A stretch of 64,000 bases of DNA, from positions 620,001 through 684,000 of the forward strand of contig NZ_JAJATZ010000001.1 in NCBI RefSeq assembly GCF_020531945.1, written 5' to 3'. Source of the stretch: Loktanella gaetbuli (GTDB lineage: Bacteria; Pseudomonadota; Alphaproteobacteria; Rhodobacterales; Rhodobacteraceae). This document shows positions 1-7,438 of this stretch, piece by piece; position 1 is the stretch's first letter, and every line of letters starts with the position of its first letter. Made by a program: the position numbers and the translations under genes. The notes under the pieces were generated by a model. That model was not told the DNA's origin. It did no database searches and was given only the letters and a program-made list of their open reading frames with translations.

Positions 1-456
1 CTGAACGATGCCCCCAACTGGACCGAAGAGGCCGCCCGTTTCGGCATGTTGTGGATGACGGGTCTGATGGCGCCTGTCGCCTACCGCCGCGGCGGTTTCG
101 TCAGTATCGACATGCTGGAACGCGCCCTGCCCCGCCTGATGGCGGCGCTGCTGTCGCTGGTGCTCTTGACGATCACCATGTGGGTGCTGCTGATCCTGTG
201 GGAACGCGGATTGAACAACCATATCGACACGATGTCGGGCCGGGGCCGCCTGCCTGCGCTGCGGCTGCCGCTGGACATCTTTGGCGGTGACACCATCCGG
301 TTTCGCAACTGGTGGATGTTCGCATCCCTCTGGGTCGGGATCAGTCTGCTGATCCTGGTGAATACCGAATTGATGCTGCGCCAGATCGTGACGCTGCTGG
401 GCGGGGCCGACCGGTTGCGCCCGCTGCCGGGCACCGATGCGGTAGGGGCCGAATAA
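1..456 (+). CDS. dctQ: TRAP transporter small permease (DctQ family), 5' end outside window
   Basis: The frame is open from base 1, so the gene begins before the window and only about 151 C-terminal residues are visible. They contain hydrophobic stretches around the LLSLVLLTITMWVLLILW and LWVGISLLILVNT segments, as expected for the four-helix small membrane subunit of a TRAP uptake system. The stop codon TAA (454-456) overlaps the first base of the large-permease ATG, and a binding-protein gene follows, giving the complete Q-M-P order. The substrate cannot be read from this fragment. The family call rests on residues plus context. Confidence 0.85.
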   Translation: MNDAPNWTEEAARFGMLWMTGLMAPVAYRRGGFVSIDMLERALPRLMAALLSLVLLTITMWVLLILWERGLNNHIDTMSGRGRLPALRLPLDIFGGDTIRFRNWWMFASLWVGISLLILVNTELMLRQIVTLLGGADRLRPLPGTDAVGAE

Positions 457-1934
457 TGCTGCTGTGGTTCCTGCCCCTGTTTTTGCTGCTGATCCTGATC
501 GGCCTGCCCATCGTGTTCGCCCTGATGGCCTCGCCCATCGCGCTGATCCTGCTGCAAGGCGACGAACGCAACGTGGTGGCGGGCCTCTACCGCAATTTCT
601 ACAACGGCATGGACAGCTTTCCGTTGATGGCGCTGCCGTTCTTCATGCTGGCAGGCGAGATCATGAACCGCGGCGGCATCACCATGCGGCTGGTCGAATT
701 TTCGCAGGCCCTCATCGGTCATTTCCGCGGCGGGCTGGCCCATGTGAACATCCTGTCGTCATTCCTGTTTGCAGGCATGTCAGGATCCGCCGTGGCGGAT
801 GTCTCGGCGCTGGGGTCCACCCTGATCCCCGCGATGGAGAAAAACGGCTATACCCGCCGGTTTGCCGCCGCGATCACCGCCGCCAGTTCCGTCATCGGCC
901 CAATCATTCCGCCCAGCGGGATCATGATCATCTACGCCTACGTCATGGGCGAGAGCGTCGCGGCCCTGTTTCTGGCCGGCATCGTGCCCGGCATTCTGGT
1001 CGGACTGGGGTTGATGCTGACCGTACGCCTGATGGCCGACCGCTATGACCTGCCCAAGGCCGAACGCATCGTCAGTCCCGGACAGACCATCAGCCGGACG
1101 GAATACTGGGTCAGTTTCACGCTATTGCGTCTGAACCTTGGCTATCTGCTGTTTGCACTGACAGGGCTGCTTTTTGACGCGCAGGGCTACGGTGGCTGGC
1201 TGCATTACGCGGTATCGGTTCTGGCGGTGCATTTCGGCCTGCTGCGCCTGCGTGAACGTGTCAGCCCCGATTTCCGCCTGATCTGCAAAAAGGCCGTGGC
1301 CCCGCTGCAAACCCCGATCATCATTCTGGGCGGTATCCTGCTGGGCGTGTTCACCCCGACCGAAGCCTCCGCCGTAGCCGTAGCATATGCGCTGATCGTC
1401 AGCTTTTTCGTGTTGCGCTCGATGACCCTGACCGATCTCTGGGCGGTGCTGTCGAAATCGGCACTGGGTACCGCGGCCGTGTTGTTGCTGGTGGGTGCCG
1501 CGGTCGCGTTCAAGACGGTGGTATCCCTGTCCTACGCGCCACAGATCATGTCGGATTTCATGCTGTCGCTGTCGTCCAATCCGTTGATCCTGCTGTTCTT
1601 GATCAACATCCTGCTGTTCGTCGTGGGCATGTTTCTGGACGCAGGCCCCGCGATCATCATCCTCGGCCCGATTCTGGGTCCGATCTTTGTCAGCCTCGGC
1701 GTCGATCCGATTCATTTCGCCATGATCATGAGCGTGAACCTCACCGTGGGCCTTGCCACGCCGCCCATGGGGCTGGTGCTGTTCGTCAGTTCGACCGTCT
1801 CGGGCGAAAGGGTGGAAACCATCGCCCGCGCGATCCTGCCGTTCCTCGCCGTCGAAATCCTTGTCATATTTCTGATCACATATATCCCCGAGATATCCAT
1901 GACGATTCCCCGCTTGACGGGGTTCGCCCAATAA
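456..1934 (+). CDS. dctM: TRAP transporter large permease (DctM family)
   Basis: This 492-residue multi-spanning membrane protein is the transport channel of the TRAP system. Family hallmarks are SGSAVAD near residue 110 and PIIPPSGIMI near residue 150, with long hydrophobic helices throughout. I start it at the ATG at 456, which overlaps the stop of the small permease by one base; the frame is open further upstream, but that would run deep into dctQ. The length is slightly above the common 425-450 because of an extra loop near residues 190-270. It forms an operon with its neighbours; the ligand is unknown. Confidence 0.92.
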   Translation: MLLWFLPLFLLLILIGLPIVFALMASPIALILLQGDERNVVAGLYRNFYNGMDSFPLMALPFFMLAGEIMNRGGITMRLVEFSQALIGHFRGGLAHVNILSSFLFAGMSGSAVADVSALGSTLIPAMEKNGYTRRFAAAITAASSVIGPIIPPSGIMIIYAYVMGESVAALFLAGIVPGILVGLGLMLTVRLMADRYDLPKAERIVSPGQTISRTEYWVSFTLLRLNLGYLLFALTGLLFDAQGYGGWLHYAVSVLAVHFGLLRLRERVSPDFRLICKKAVAPLQTPIIILGGILLGVFTPTEASAVAVAYALIVSFFVLRSMTLTDLWAVLSKSALGTAAVLLLVGAAVAFKTVVSLSYAPQIMSDFMLSLSSNPLILLFLINILLFVVGMFLDAGPAIIILGPILGPIFVSLGVDPIHFAMIMSVNLTVGLATPPMGLVLFVSSTVSGERVETIARAILPFLAVEILVIFLITYIPEISMTIPRLTGFAQ

Positions 1935-1970
1935 CAAGAGACTGACGTCACCAACCAAGGGAGAGAGACC

Positions 1971-3038
1971 ATGAAACATCTGCTGACCGGGGCCCTGGCC
2001 GCCGCAATGCTGGCGGGAACCACCGCGGCCTGGGCCGAGGCCCACACAGAGTTCACCATCCGCGCCACGGCCAATTCCAACGAAAACGACGAGGATTACG
2101 ACGGTCTGGTCGTGTTCAAGAACTACGTCGAGAGCGCGTCGAACGGCAAGATCGCCGTCGAGATGTTCATCGGCACGCAGCTGTGTTCCACCGGTGAGGA
2201 ATGCCTCGAGGGCGTGGCCGAAGGGTCGATCGACGTCTATATCTCGACCTCGGGCGGCACAGCCTCGCTGTTTCCTTTCGTGCAGGTGCTGGACCTGCCC
2301 TATCTGATGGCCGACGACCGCGTGGCCGAAGCCGTGCTGGACAACGGATCGCCATTCGTGGCGACCATGCGCCAGCTGGTGCGCGACGCCTCTGACGATC
2401 AGGTCCGCCTGATGACCATCGGCAACACCGGTGGCTGGCGCAACTTTGCCAACACGCAACGCCGGGTGCAGCAGCCCTCTGATCTCGAAGGTCTGAAAAT
2501 CCGCACCGTCCCGGCAGAATTGCCGCAGGTGCTGACGTCGGCGCTGGGTGCCTCGCCCACGGGTATTCCGTGGCCAGAGCTGTTCACCTCGCTGCAAACC
2601 GGTGTGGTCGAGGGCACGAAAAACGGGATCACCGACATCATGTCGATGAAATTCCCCGATGCGGGCCTGCAGTATCTGACGCTGGACGGTCACGCCTATA
2701 TGGGCGCGCTGTGGTTCATGAACAACGAAAAGTTCATGTCGATGCCAGAGGATCTGCGCAAGGTCGTGGCGGACGGTTTCTACCAGTTGCAGCAGGCGAC
2801 ATTCGCCTCGCCCAAGCGGAAATCCATCGAGGCCTACCAGGCCTTTGTTGACGGCGGCGGCGACATCTATGTCCCCACCCCCGAGGAAAAGCAGATGTTC
2901 CTCGAGGCCGCAGCCCCGGTGCAGGACTGGTTCCGTGAAAACGTCGACGGCGGCAACGAGGCACTGGACTCCATGCTCGCAACCGTCGCCGATGTTCAGG
3001 CGCGGCTCGATGCGGAATACGCAGCAGAACTGAACTGA
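1971..3038 (+). CDS. dctP: TRAP transporter periplasmic substrate-binding protein (DctP family)
   Basis: A 355-residue protein with a clear signal peptide (residues 1 to about 22, ending AAWA) followed by a DctP-type fold. It captures the ligand in the periplasm and delivers it to the two membrane subunits encoded just upstream. A good ribosome site (aagggagagag) sits before the ATG at 1971. An intergenic gap of 36 bases separates it from dctM, so it is the last gene of the operon and is followed by a strong hairpin. The neighbouring xylulokinase is on the opposite strand, so a sugar or polyol ligand is only a guess. Confidence 0.9.
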   Translation: MKHLLTGALAAAMLAGTTAAWAEAHTEFTIRATANSNENDEDYDGLVVFKNYVESASNGKIAVEMFIGTQLCSTGEECLEGVAEGSIDVYISTSGGTASLFPFVQVLDLPYLMADDRVAEAVLDNGSPFVATMRQLVRDASDDQVRLMTIGNTGGWRNFANTQRRVQQPSDLEGLKIRTVPAELPQVLTSALGASPTGIPWPELFTSLQTGVVEGTKNGITDIMSMKFPDAGLQYLTLDGHAYMGALWFMNNEKFMSMPEDLRKVVADGFYQLQQATFASPKRKSIEAYQAFVDGGGDIYVPTPEEKQMFLEAAAPVQDWFRENVDGGNEALDSMLATVADVQARLDAEYAAELN

Positions 3039-3057
3039 CCCGGACCAATCTGATCCC

Positions 3058-3088
3058 AAGGGGGCCGCAATTTGCGGCCCCCTTTTTG
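3058..3088 (+). terminator. Rho-independent terminator of the TRAP operon
   Basis: A GC-rich inverted repeat (gggggccgcaa, a short loop, then ttgcggccccc) is followed directly by a T run. It lies 20 bases after the dctP stop codon, which is the expected place for intrinsic termination. Confidence 0.88.
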
Positions 3089-3138
3089 TTTGCTTCGCGT
3101 ATATGGCAAAGACCGAAAGCAGGGGCAGGACAGCCTGC

Positions 3139-3199
3139 GCATCATCTTGCCAGAAATACCTCCGGGGGACGCCGTCAGGCTGGGGGCAGCGCCCCCGAC
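3139..3199 (-). repeat. Dispersed intergenic palindromic repeat, copy 1
   Basis: Read on the minus strand this stretch has a GGGGGC-NNN-GCCCCC palindrome, a GC-rich spacer, a CCCCCGGAGGTATTT block and then a GGCAAGATGATG tail. The same layout recurs at 7178-7238, 7366-7430, 26568-26617 and 63905-63960. This copy overlaps the last codons of xylB (stop at 3175). Confidence 0.7.
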
Positions 3200-4629
3200 C
3201 CGGTCACCGCCCCGTAGGCCGCCCGATACCGCGCATGGGCGGCAGCAAAGTCGTCCTGCAACGCGACCACCGGTTCCACAACCCGCGCGATCTGCGGTGT
3301 TGTGGCAACCGCCTCTACACCCGCGCCGGTCGCAGCCATCAGGCCCAGGCGCGCCGCACCGAATGCGCCGCCGAAATCACCGGCCACCGGAATTTCCACT
3401 GGCAGACCAAGTGCCGTGGCGATCGCCTGCACCCAGTAGTCGGACCGCGTGCCACCACCGACGCCGATCAGCCGGTCGATCTGCGTGCCGGTCCCCGTCA
3501 GCGCATCATAGCTGTCGCGGAACGCGTGGGTAACACCCTCGAGCACGGCACGGGTGATGGCGTCGCGGTCGGTGGCATGATCCAGATGCATCAGCTGGCC
3601 GCGCACGGCGGCGTCATTGTGCGGTGTGCGCTCTCCCCCCAGATAAGGCAGGAAAAGCGCGCCGCCCGGTGCACGCAAATCCCCTAGGTTTGCTGTCAAC
3701 TCAGACGCTTTCGCCCCCGCCACACCGGCCCACCAGTTGATCGCGTCGCCTGCAGCCAGGATCACGCCCATCTGGTGCCAGGTGTCAGGCAGCGCGTGGC
3801 AGAACGTATGCACCGCACTGGCCGCGTCGGGCTGATAGCTGTCGCTGGCCGCAAAGAGCACGCCCGATGTGCCCAGCGATACAAAGGCCTGACCCGGTTG
3901 CACCACGCCCACGCCCACGGCGCTGGCGGCATTGTCACCGCCCCCGCCCGCGACGGGCACGGCGGTCATGCCCCATTCCGCAGCCAGTCCCGGACGCAAG
4001 GTGCCGGACACTTGCGATCCTTCGACCAGACGGGGCATCGCGTCCCGGTCCAGCCCGGTTGCCGCCAACAGATCGTCCGACCAGTCGCGTGCGCCGACAT
4101 CCAGCCAACTGGTGCCTGCCGCGTCCGACATCTCTGCGACATGCTCGCCGGTCAGCCACAGGCGCAGGTAGTCCTTGGGCAACAGCACCTTGGCCACGCG
4201 GGCAAAGATGTCGGGTTCATGGTTGCGCACCCAGGCCAGTTTCGGCGCGGTGAAACCGGGAAAGACGATATTGCCGGTCAGGCGACGAAAGTCGGGATTG
4301 TCGTCCAGCACGGCCGCCTCGCGCGCGGCACGGGTATCGTTCCACAGGATGCAGGGGCGCAGCACCGCATCGTTGCTGTCCAGCAGCGTGGCACCATGCA
4401 TATGTCCCGACAGGCCAATGCCCTGCACAGCCGACAGATCGACCTGATCGCGCAACCCGCCCATGACCTGTTGCGCAGCCGCGATCCAGTCGGCGGGGTC
4501 CTGTTCGGACCAGCCATCATGCAGGCGCTGCACGGCAAGGGATGCGACGGCTTCGGCCAGAACACGCTGGTTGTCATCGATCACGATCCCCTTGAGCCCC
4601 GACGTGCCCAGGTCCAACCCGATAAACAT
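3175..4629 (-). CDS. xylB: Xylulokinase (FGGY carbohydrate kinase)
   Basis: This 484-residue kinase phosphorylates D-xylulose to xylulose 5-phosphate, feeding the pentose phosphate pathway. It begins with the FGGY phosphate-binding segment GLDLGTSGLKG; LSGHMHG is the XylB sugar-site signature, GGGGDNAASAVGVG carries the catalytic Asp, and VGGGTRSDYW is the second adenosine-side motif. I take the ATG at 4629, which places the protein start right at the conserved FIGLDLGTSG and has an aagga ribosome site; the open frame upstream overlaps imuA control DNA. Its last codons lie inside a dispersed repeat, so the C-terminal tail (GALPPA) is partly repeat-derived. Confidence 0.93.
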   Translation of the reverse strand: MFIGLDLGTSGLKGIVIDDNQRVLAEAVASLAVQRLHDGWSEQDPADWIAAAQQVMGGLRDQVDLSAVQGIGLSGHMHGATLLDSNDAVLRPCILWNDTRAAREAAVLDDNPDFRRLTGNIVFPGFTAPKLAWVRNHEPDIFARVAKVLLPKDYLRLWLTGEHVAEMSDAAGTSWLDVGARDWSDDLLAATGLDRDAMPRLVEGSQVSGTLRPGLAAEWGMTAVPVAGGGGDNAASAVGVGVVQPGQAFVSLGTSGVLFAASDSYQPDAASAVHTFCHALPDTWHQMGVILAAGDAINWWAGVAGAKASELTANLGDLRAPGGALFLPYLGGERTPHNDAAVRGQLMHLDHATDRDAITRAVLEGVTHAFRDSYDALTGTGTQIDRLIGVGGGTRSDYWVQAIATALGLPVEIPVAGDFGGAFGAARLGLMAATGAGVEAVATTPQIARVVEPVVALQDDFAAAHARYRAAYGAVTGSGALPPA

Positions 4630-4732
4630 GCTAAAAATCCTTTTGTTGTCTCGCAAGACCTTAGCCGATCGCCCCCCGCCTGACGAGGGCGAACACGGTC
4701 CCGCGAATTGACCAAACCGGCGGAACGGACTA

Positions 4733-4747
4733 GAACAAATCAGGAAC
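4733..4747 (+). promoter_or_regulatory. LexA (SOS) operator upstream of imuA
   Basis: The site reads GAAC-aaatcag-GAAC, an exact match to the alphaproteobacterial direct-repeat LexA box GAAC-N7-GAAC. It ends 12 bases before the imuA ATG at 4760. LexA bound here would block transcription of the mutasome operon until DNA damage triggers its cleavage. lexA itself lies at 38710 with an identical type of site. Confidence 0.93.
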
Positions 4748-4759
4748 AAATGGAATCGG

Positions 4760-5437
4760 ATGACCCCCGTGCAGGACCCGTCGGACAGCCTCTTTCCCGG
4801 TGCAGACCAGACCATGGACCATGTGCATGCGCTGGAACCGACACTGTCGGAATGTTTTGCCACCAGCACGCTGGATGCGGCGGTGATCGGGTTTGTCTGC
4901 GCGCAGCTTGCGGCGCTGGCGGGTGATCCGCGCCCGGTGTTGTGGGTGCAGGACCGTATTTCACGGCGCGAGGCGGGCCGCCCCTATCTGGCGGGGCTGC
5001 CGCGCGGATTGAAACTGTTGCACGTCATGGCAAACCGCCCCGTGGATGTCCTGTGGGCCATGGAAGAGGCGTTGTACAGCAGCGGCGTCTGTGCCGTCTT
5101 GGGCGAGGTCTGGGGCGACCCGCCTGCCCTTGATTTCACCGCGACCAAGCGGCTGGCCCTGCGGGCCGAAGCACGGGCGGTGCCTGCCCTGCTGATCCGC
5201 CGCGCCGCCACCCCCAACCTGAGTGCTGCACGCCAGCGTTGGCGGATCGCTGCGCTGCCCGCGCTGCCCCAACCCTATGACAACCGCGCGCCGGGTGCGC
5301 CCCTGTGGCAGGCCGACCTGTTTCGCGCCCGTGGTCGTGCGCCGGGGTCCTGGGTGGCGCGACAGGATCACCGTGGCCTGGTGCTCAGCCATGCCACCGC
5401 CCCCGACACGGCAATACCCGCCGCCGCGCGCGCCTAG
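4760..5437 (+). CDS. imuA: ImuA, RecA/SulA-like mutasome accessory protein
   Basis: A 225-residue protein with the ImuA pattern: LDAAVIGFVCAQLAALAGDP, then WVQDRISRREAGRPYLAGL, then LWAMEEALYSSGVCAVLGEVWG and RLALRAEARAVPALLIR. ImuA proteins resemble RecA/SulA without the full ATPase core and support ImuB and DnaE2 in error-prone lesion bypass. It is the first gene after a LexA box and lies 15 bases before imuB, so it is SOS-induced. The identification relies on family pattern plus the imuA-imuB-dnaE2 order and is firm. Confidence 0.92.
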   Translation: MTPVQDPSDSLFPGADQTMDHVHALEPTLSECFATSTLDAAVIGFVCAQLAALAGDPRPVLWVQDRISRREAGRPYLAGLPRGLKLLHVMANRPVDVLWAMEEALYSSGVCAVLGEVWGDPPALDFTATKRLALRAEARAVPALLIRRAATPNLSAARQRWRIAALPALPQPYDNRAPGAPLWQADLFRARGRAPGSWVARQDHRGLVLSHATAPDTAIPAAARA

Positions 5438-5452
5438 GCCAGGGAGGACTGG

Positions 5453-7168
5453 ATGAGCCGCCTGACACAACTGCGCGTCCCGGACCAGGACGCCCCCCGC
5501 GCACCAAATCACGCCCCCGGGCCCGGGCCATTGTGGCGCGCGGTGCGGCCGCATCGCTCGACAACACCTCCGGTTCCGGCAGCGCGCAAGGCTGAAACCG
5601 CCACCCCCGAGGCCCCCCGGGCGGATCGCGACGCGCGGCAACGGCGCATCGTCAGCATCCAGTTCGAGGATCTGGCCATTGCGCGCTGGCTGCGCTGGGC
5701 TGCGGGGCGACAGGATGCGCCCCCGGACGATCTGCCTGTTGCCCTGTCGGTCGAGGGTCCGCACGGCCCCGTGGTGCATGCTGTCAATCGCGCGGCCCGC
5801 ATGGCCGGCATTCAACCAGGCGCACGGGTCGTGGACATGCGCGCGCTGTGCCCCGCCCTGCGGGTGGCCTGGGCCGACACCGACGGCGACCGCATGGCGC
5901 TGGAACGGCTGATGCTCTGGGCGCGGCGCTGGTGTCCCTGGACGGCGCTGGACGGTGATGACGGGCTGGTGCTGGACACGACAGGCTCTGATCACCTGTG
6001 GGGCGGCGAGGCGGCGCTGCTGCGCGAAATCGAGGGCCAGTTCAGCCTGCTGGGCCTGTCCACCCGGCTGGCCATGGCCCCCACCCATGGCGCGGCCTGG
6101 GCGCTGGCACGGTTTGGTCCCGTGCGGGCAGTCGTCACCCCCGAGGGGCTGGCGCAGGCCACCGCCCCCCTGCCCGCGCGCGCTCTGCGGCTGGAGGCTG
6201 ATACCGTGCTGTTGCTGCAACGGCTGGGGCTGAAAACCATAGGCGATCTGGCCGCCGTGCCGCGTGTCAGCCTGGCCAGACGCTTTGCCACGACGGCCCT
6301 GCCACAGAACCCGCTGGCGCGGCTGGACCAGTTGCAGGGCCGGTTGCCCGAACCCGTGAACGCCGAGGCAGAGCCGCCCCGCTTTGCCGTGCAGGCGCGA
6401 CTGGCCGAACCCGTGCAGGACCCGACCGCCTATCTGCCGGACCTGTGCAAGGATCTGTGTGACGCGCTCGGTGCTGCCGGATTTGGCGCACGCCGCGTGA
6501 CGGTGACGGTCTACCGCACCGATGGCGAGGTATCGCACGTCAGCGCCGCGACGGCCCGGCCCAGCCGCGATCCCGCGCATCTGATGCGGCTCTGGGGTGA
6601 CAGGCTGGACCGGATCGACCCAGGTTTCGGCTTCGATCTGATCACGTTAAGCGCGGATATGGCCGAGGACATGAGACAGGTGCAGACCTGGCTGGACGGG
6701 CGGGCCGATGACGGTGCGCAAGCGGCCCAGCTGATCGACCGGCTGGTGGCCCGCCTGGGTCATCACGCAGTGCAGGTGCCCGCGCCCCTGCCCAGCCACC
6801 TGCCCGAACGCGCAGCGGGCTGGCTGCCGGCGATGTCGCTGCATGACGCCGATCCTGCCGCTCTGGCCGCACAGGACCGCCCCCCCTGCCTGTTCGACTA
6901 CCCCGAGGAAATCCGCGTGCTCTACGCCGTGCCAGAGGGACCGCCCGCGCAATTCGTCTGGCGCAAGCAGACGCACAGGGTCACGCGTTTTGCCGGACCT
7001 GAACGGATCGCCCCCGAATGGTGGAACGACCGCCCCGGCACACGCCTACGCGATTATTACCGGGTCGAGGCACAGGCGGGCCACAGGCTGTGGATTTACC
7101 GTGACGGCGTCCTTGGGGACGAGCGCGGCACGGTCCCGCGTTGGTTCGTGCACGGATGCTTTGGGTGA
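5453..7168 (+). CDS. imuB: ImuB, non-catalytic Y-family polymerase-like protein
   Basis: A 571-residue Y-family (UmuC/DinB-like) protein acting as the adaptor of the mutasome: in studied systems ImuB binds the beta clamp and recruits ImuA and DnaE2. After a Pro/Ala/Arg-rich leader of about 65 residues comes RRIVSIQFEDLAIARWLR, where active polymerases carry a metal-binding Asp in the equivalent strand; here the catalytic acidic set appears absent, as in other ImuB proteins. The helix-hairpin-helix region LQRLGLKTIGDLAAVPR is at about residue 258. A ggagga ribosome site precedes the ATG. The unusually long leader could mean that translation starts further in. Confidence 0.92.
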   Translation: MSRLTQLRVPDQDAPRAPNHAPGPGPLWRAVRPHRSTTPPVPAARKAETATPEAPRADRDARQRRIVSIQFEDLAIARWLRWAAGRQDAPPDDLPVALSVEGPHGPVVHAVNRAARMAGIQPGARVVDMRALCPALRVAWADTDGDRMALERLMLWARRWCPWTALDGDDGLVLDTTGSDHLWGGEAALLREIEGQFSLLGLSTRLAMAPTHGAAWALARFGPVRAVVTPEGLAQATAPLPARALRLEADTVLLLQRLGLKTIGDLAAVPRVSLARRFATTALPQNPLARLDQLQGRLPEPVNAEAEPPRFAVQARLAEPVQDPTAYLPDLCKDLCDALGAAGFGARRVTVTVYRTDGEVSHVSAATARPSRDPAHLMRLWGDRLDRIDPGFGFDLITLSADMAEDMRQVQTWLDGRADDGAQAAQLIDRLVARLGHHAVQVPAPLPSHLPERAAGWLPAMSLHDADPAALAAQDRPPCLFDYPEEIRVLYAVPEGPPAQFVWRKQTHRVTRFAGPERIAPEWWNDRPGTRLRDYYRVEAQAGHRLWIYRDGVLGDERGTVPRWFVHGCFG

Positions 7169-7177
7169 CTGGCGTTG

Positions 7178-7238
7178 CCGGGGGCTCTGCCCCCGCCCTG
7201 CGGGCCCCCCCGGGGATATTTTTGACCAGAAGAAGCAA
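7178..7238 (+). repeat. Dispersed intergenic palindromic repeat, copy 2
   Basis: It begins with the GGGGGC-tct-GCCCCC palindrome, continues with GGGCCCCCCCGGGGATATTT and ends GACCAGAAGAAG. It starts 9 bases after the imuB stop. A second copy in the opposite orientation lies at 7366-7430. Confidence 0.8.
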
Positions 7239-7365
7239 GGGTTTCTTAACCAACGTTTGCAAGAATGGTGTTGCGGTACAGGCGGGGACGCCGATGACCG
7301 CACCAGGAGAAGGCGTTCCGTGTCCTGTTCCGGGCATGGAACGCTGGACTCTTCTTAGGCGTCAG

Positions 7366-7430
7366 GACCTTCTTCTGGTCCAAAATATCCCGGGGGGGCC
7401 GCCGCAGGCGGCGGGGGCAGCGCCCCCATG
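7366..7430 (-). repeat. Dispersed intergenic palindromic repeat, copy 3 (inverted to copy 2)
   Basis: Read on the minus strand, this matches copy 2 in layout: GGGGGC-gct-GCCCCC, a GC spacer, CCCCCCGGGATATTT, then GGACCAGAAGAAGG. The two copies form an imperfect inverted repeat around about 127 bases, between imuB and dnaE2. Confidence 0.8.
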
Positions 7431-7438
7431 CAACCGCG

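Noticed and set aside
1122..3059. 645-residue minus-strand ORF over the TRAP genes
   Set aside because: His/Gln/Arg-rich shadow of real coding sequence; the plus-strand genes are clearly identified.
7315..7330. Possible second LexA box (GTTC-N8-GTTC) before dnaE2
   Set aside because: The spacing is 8, not 7, and the site lies inside the repeat-flanked gap; not a canonical match.
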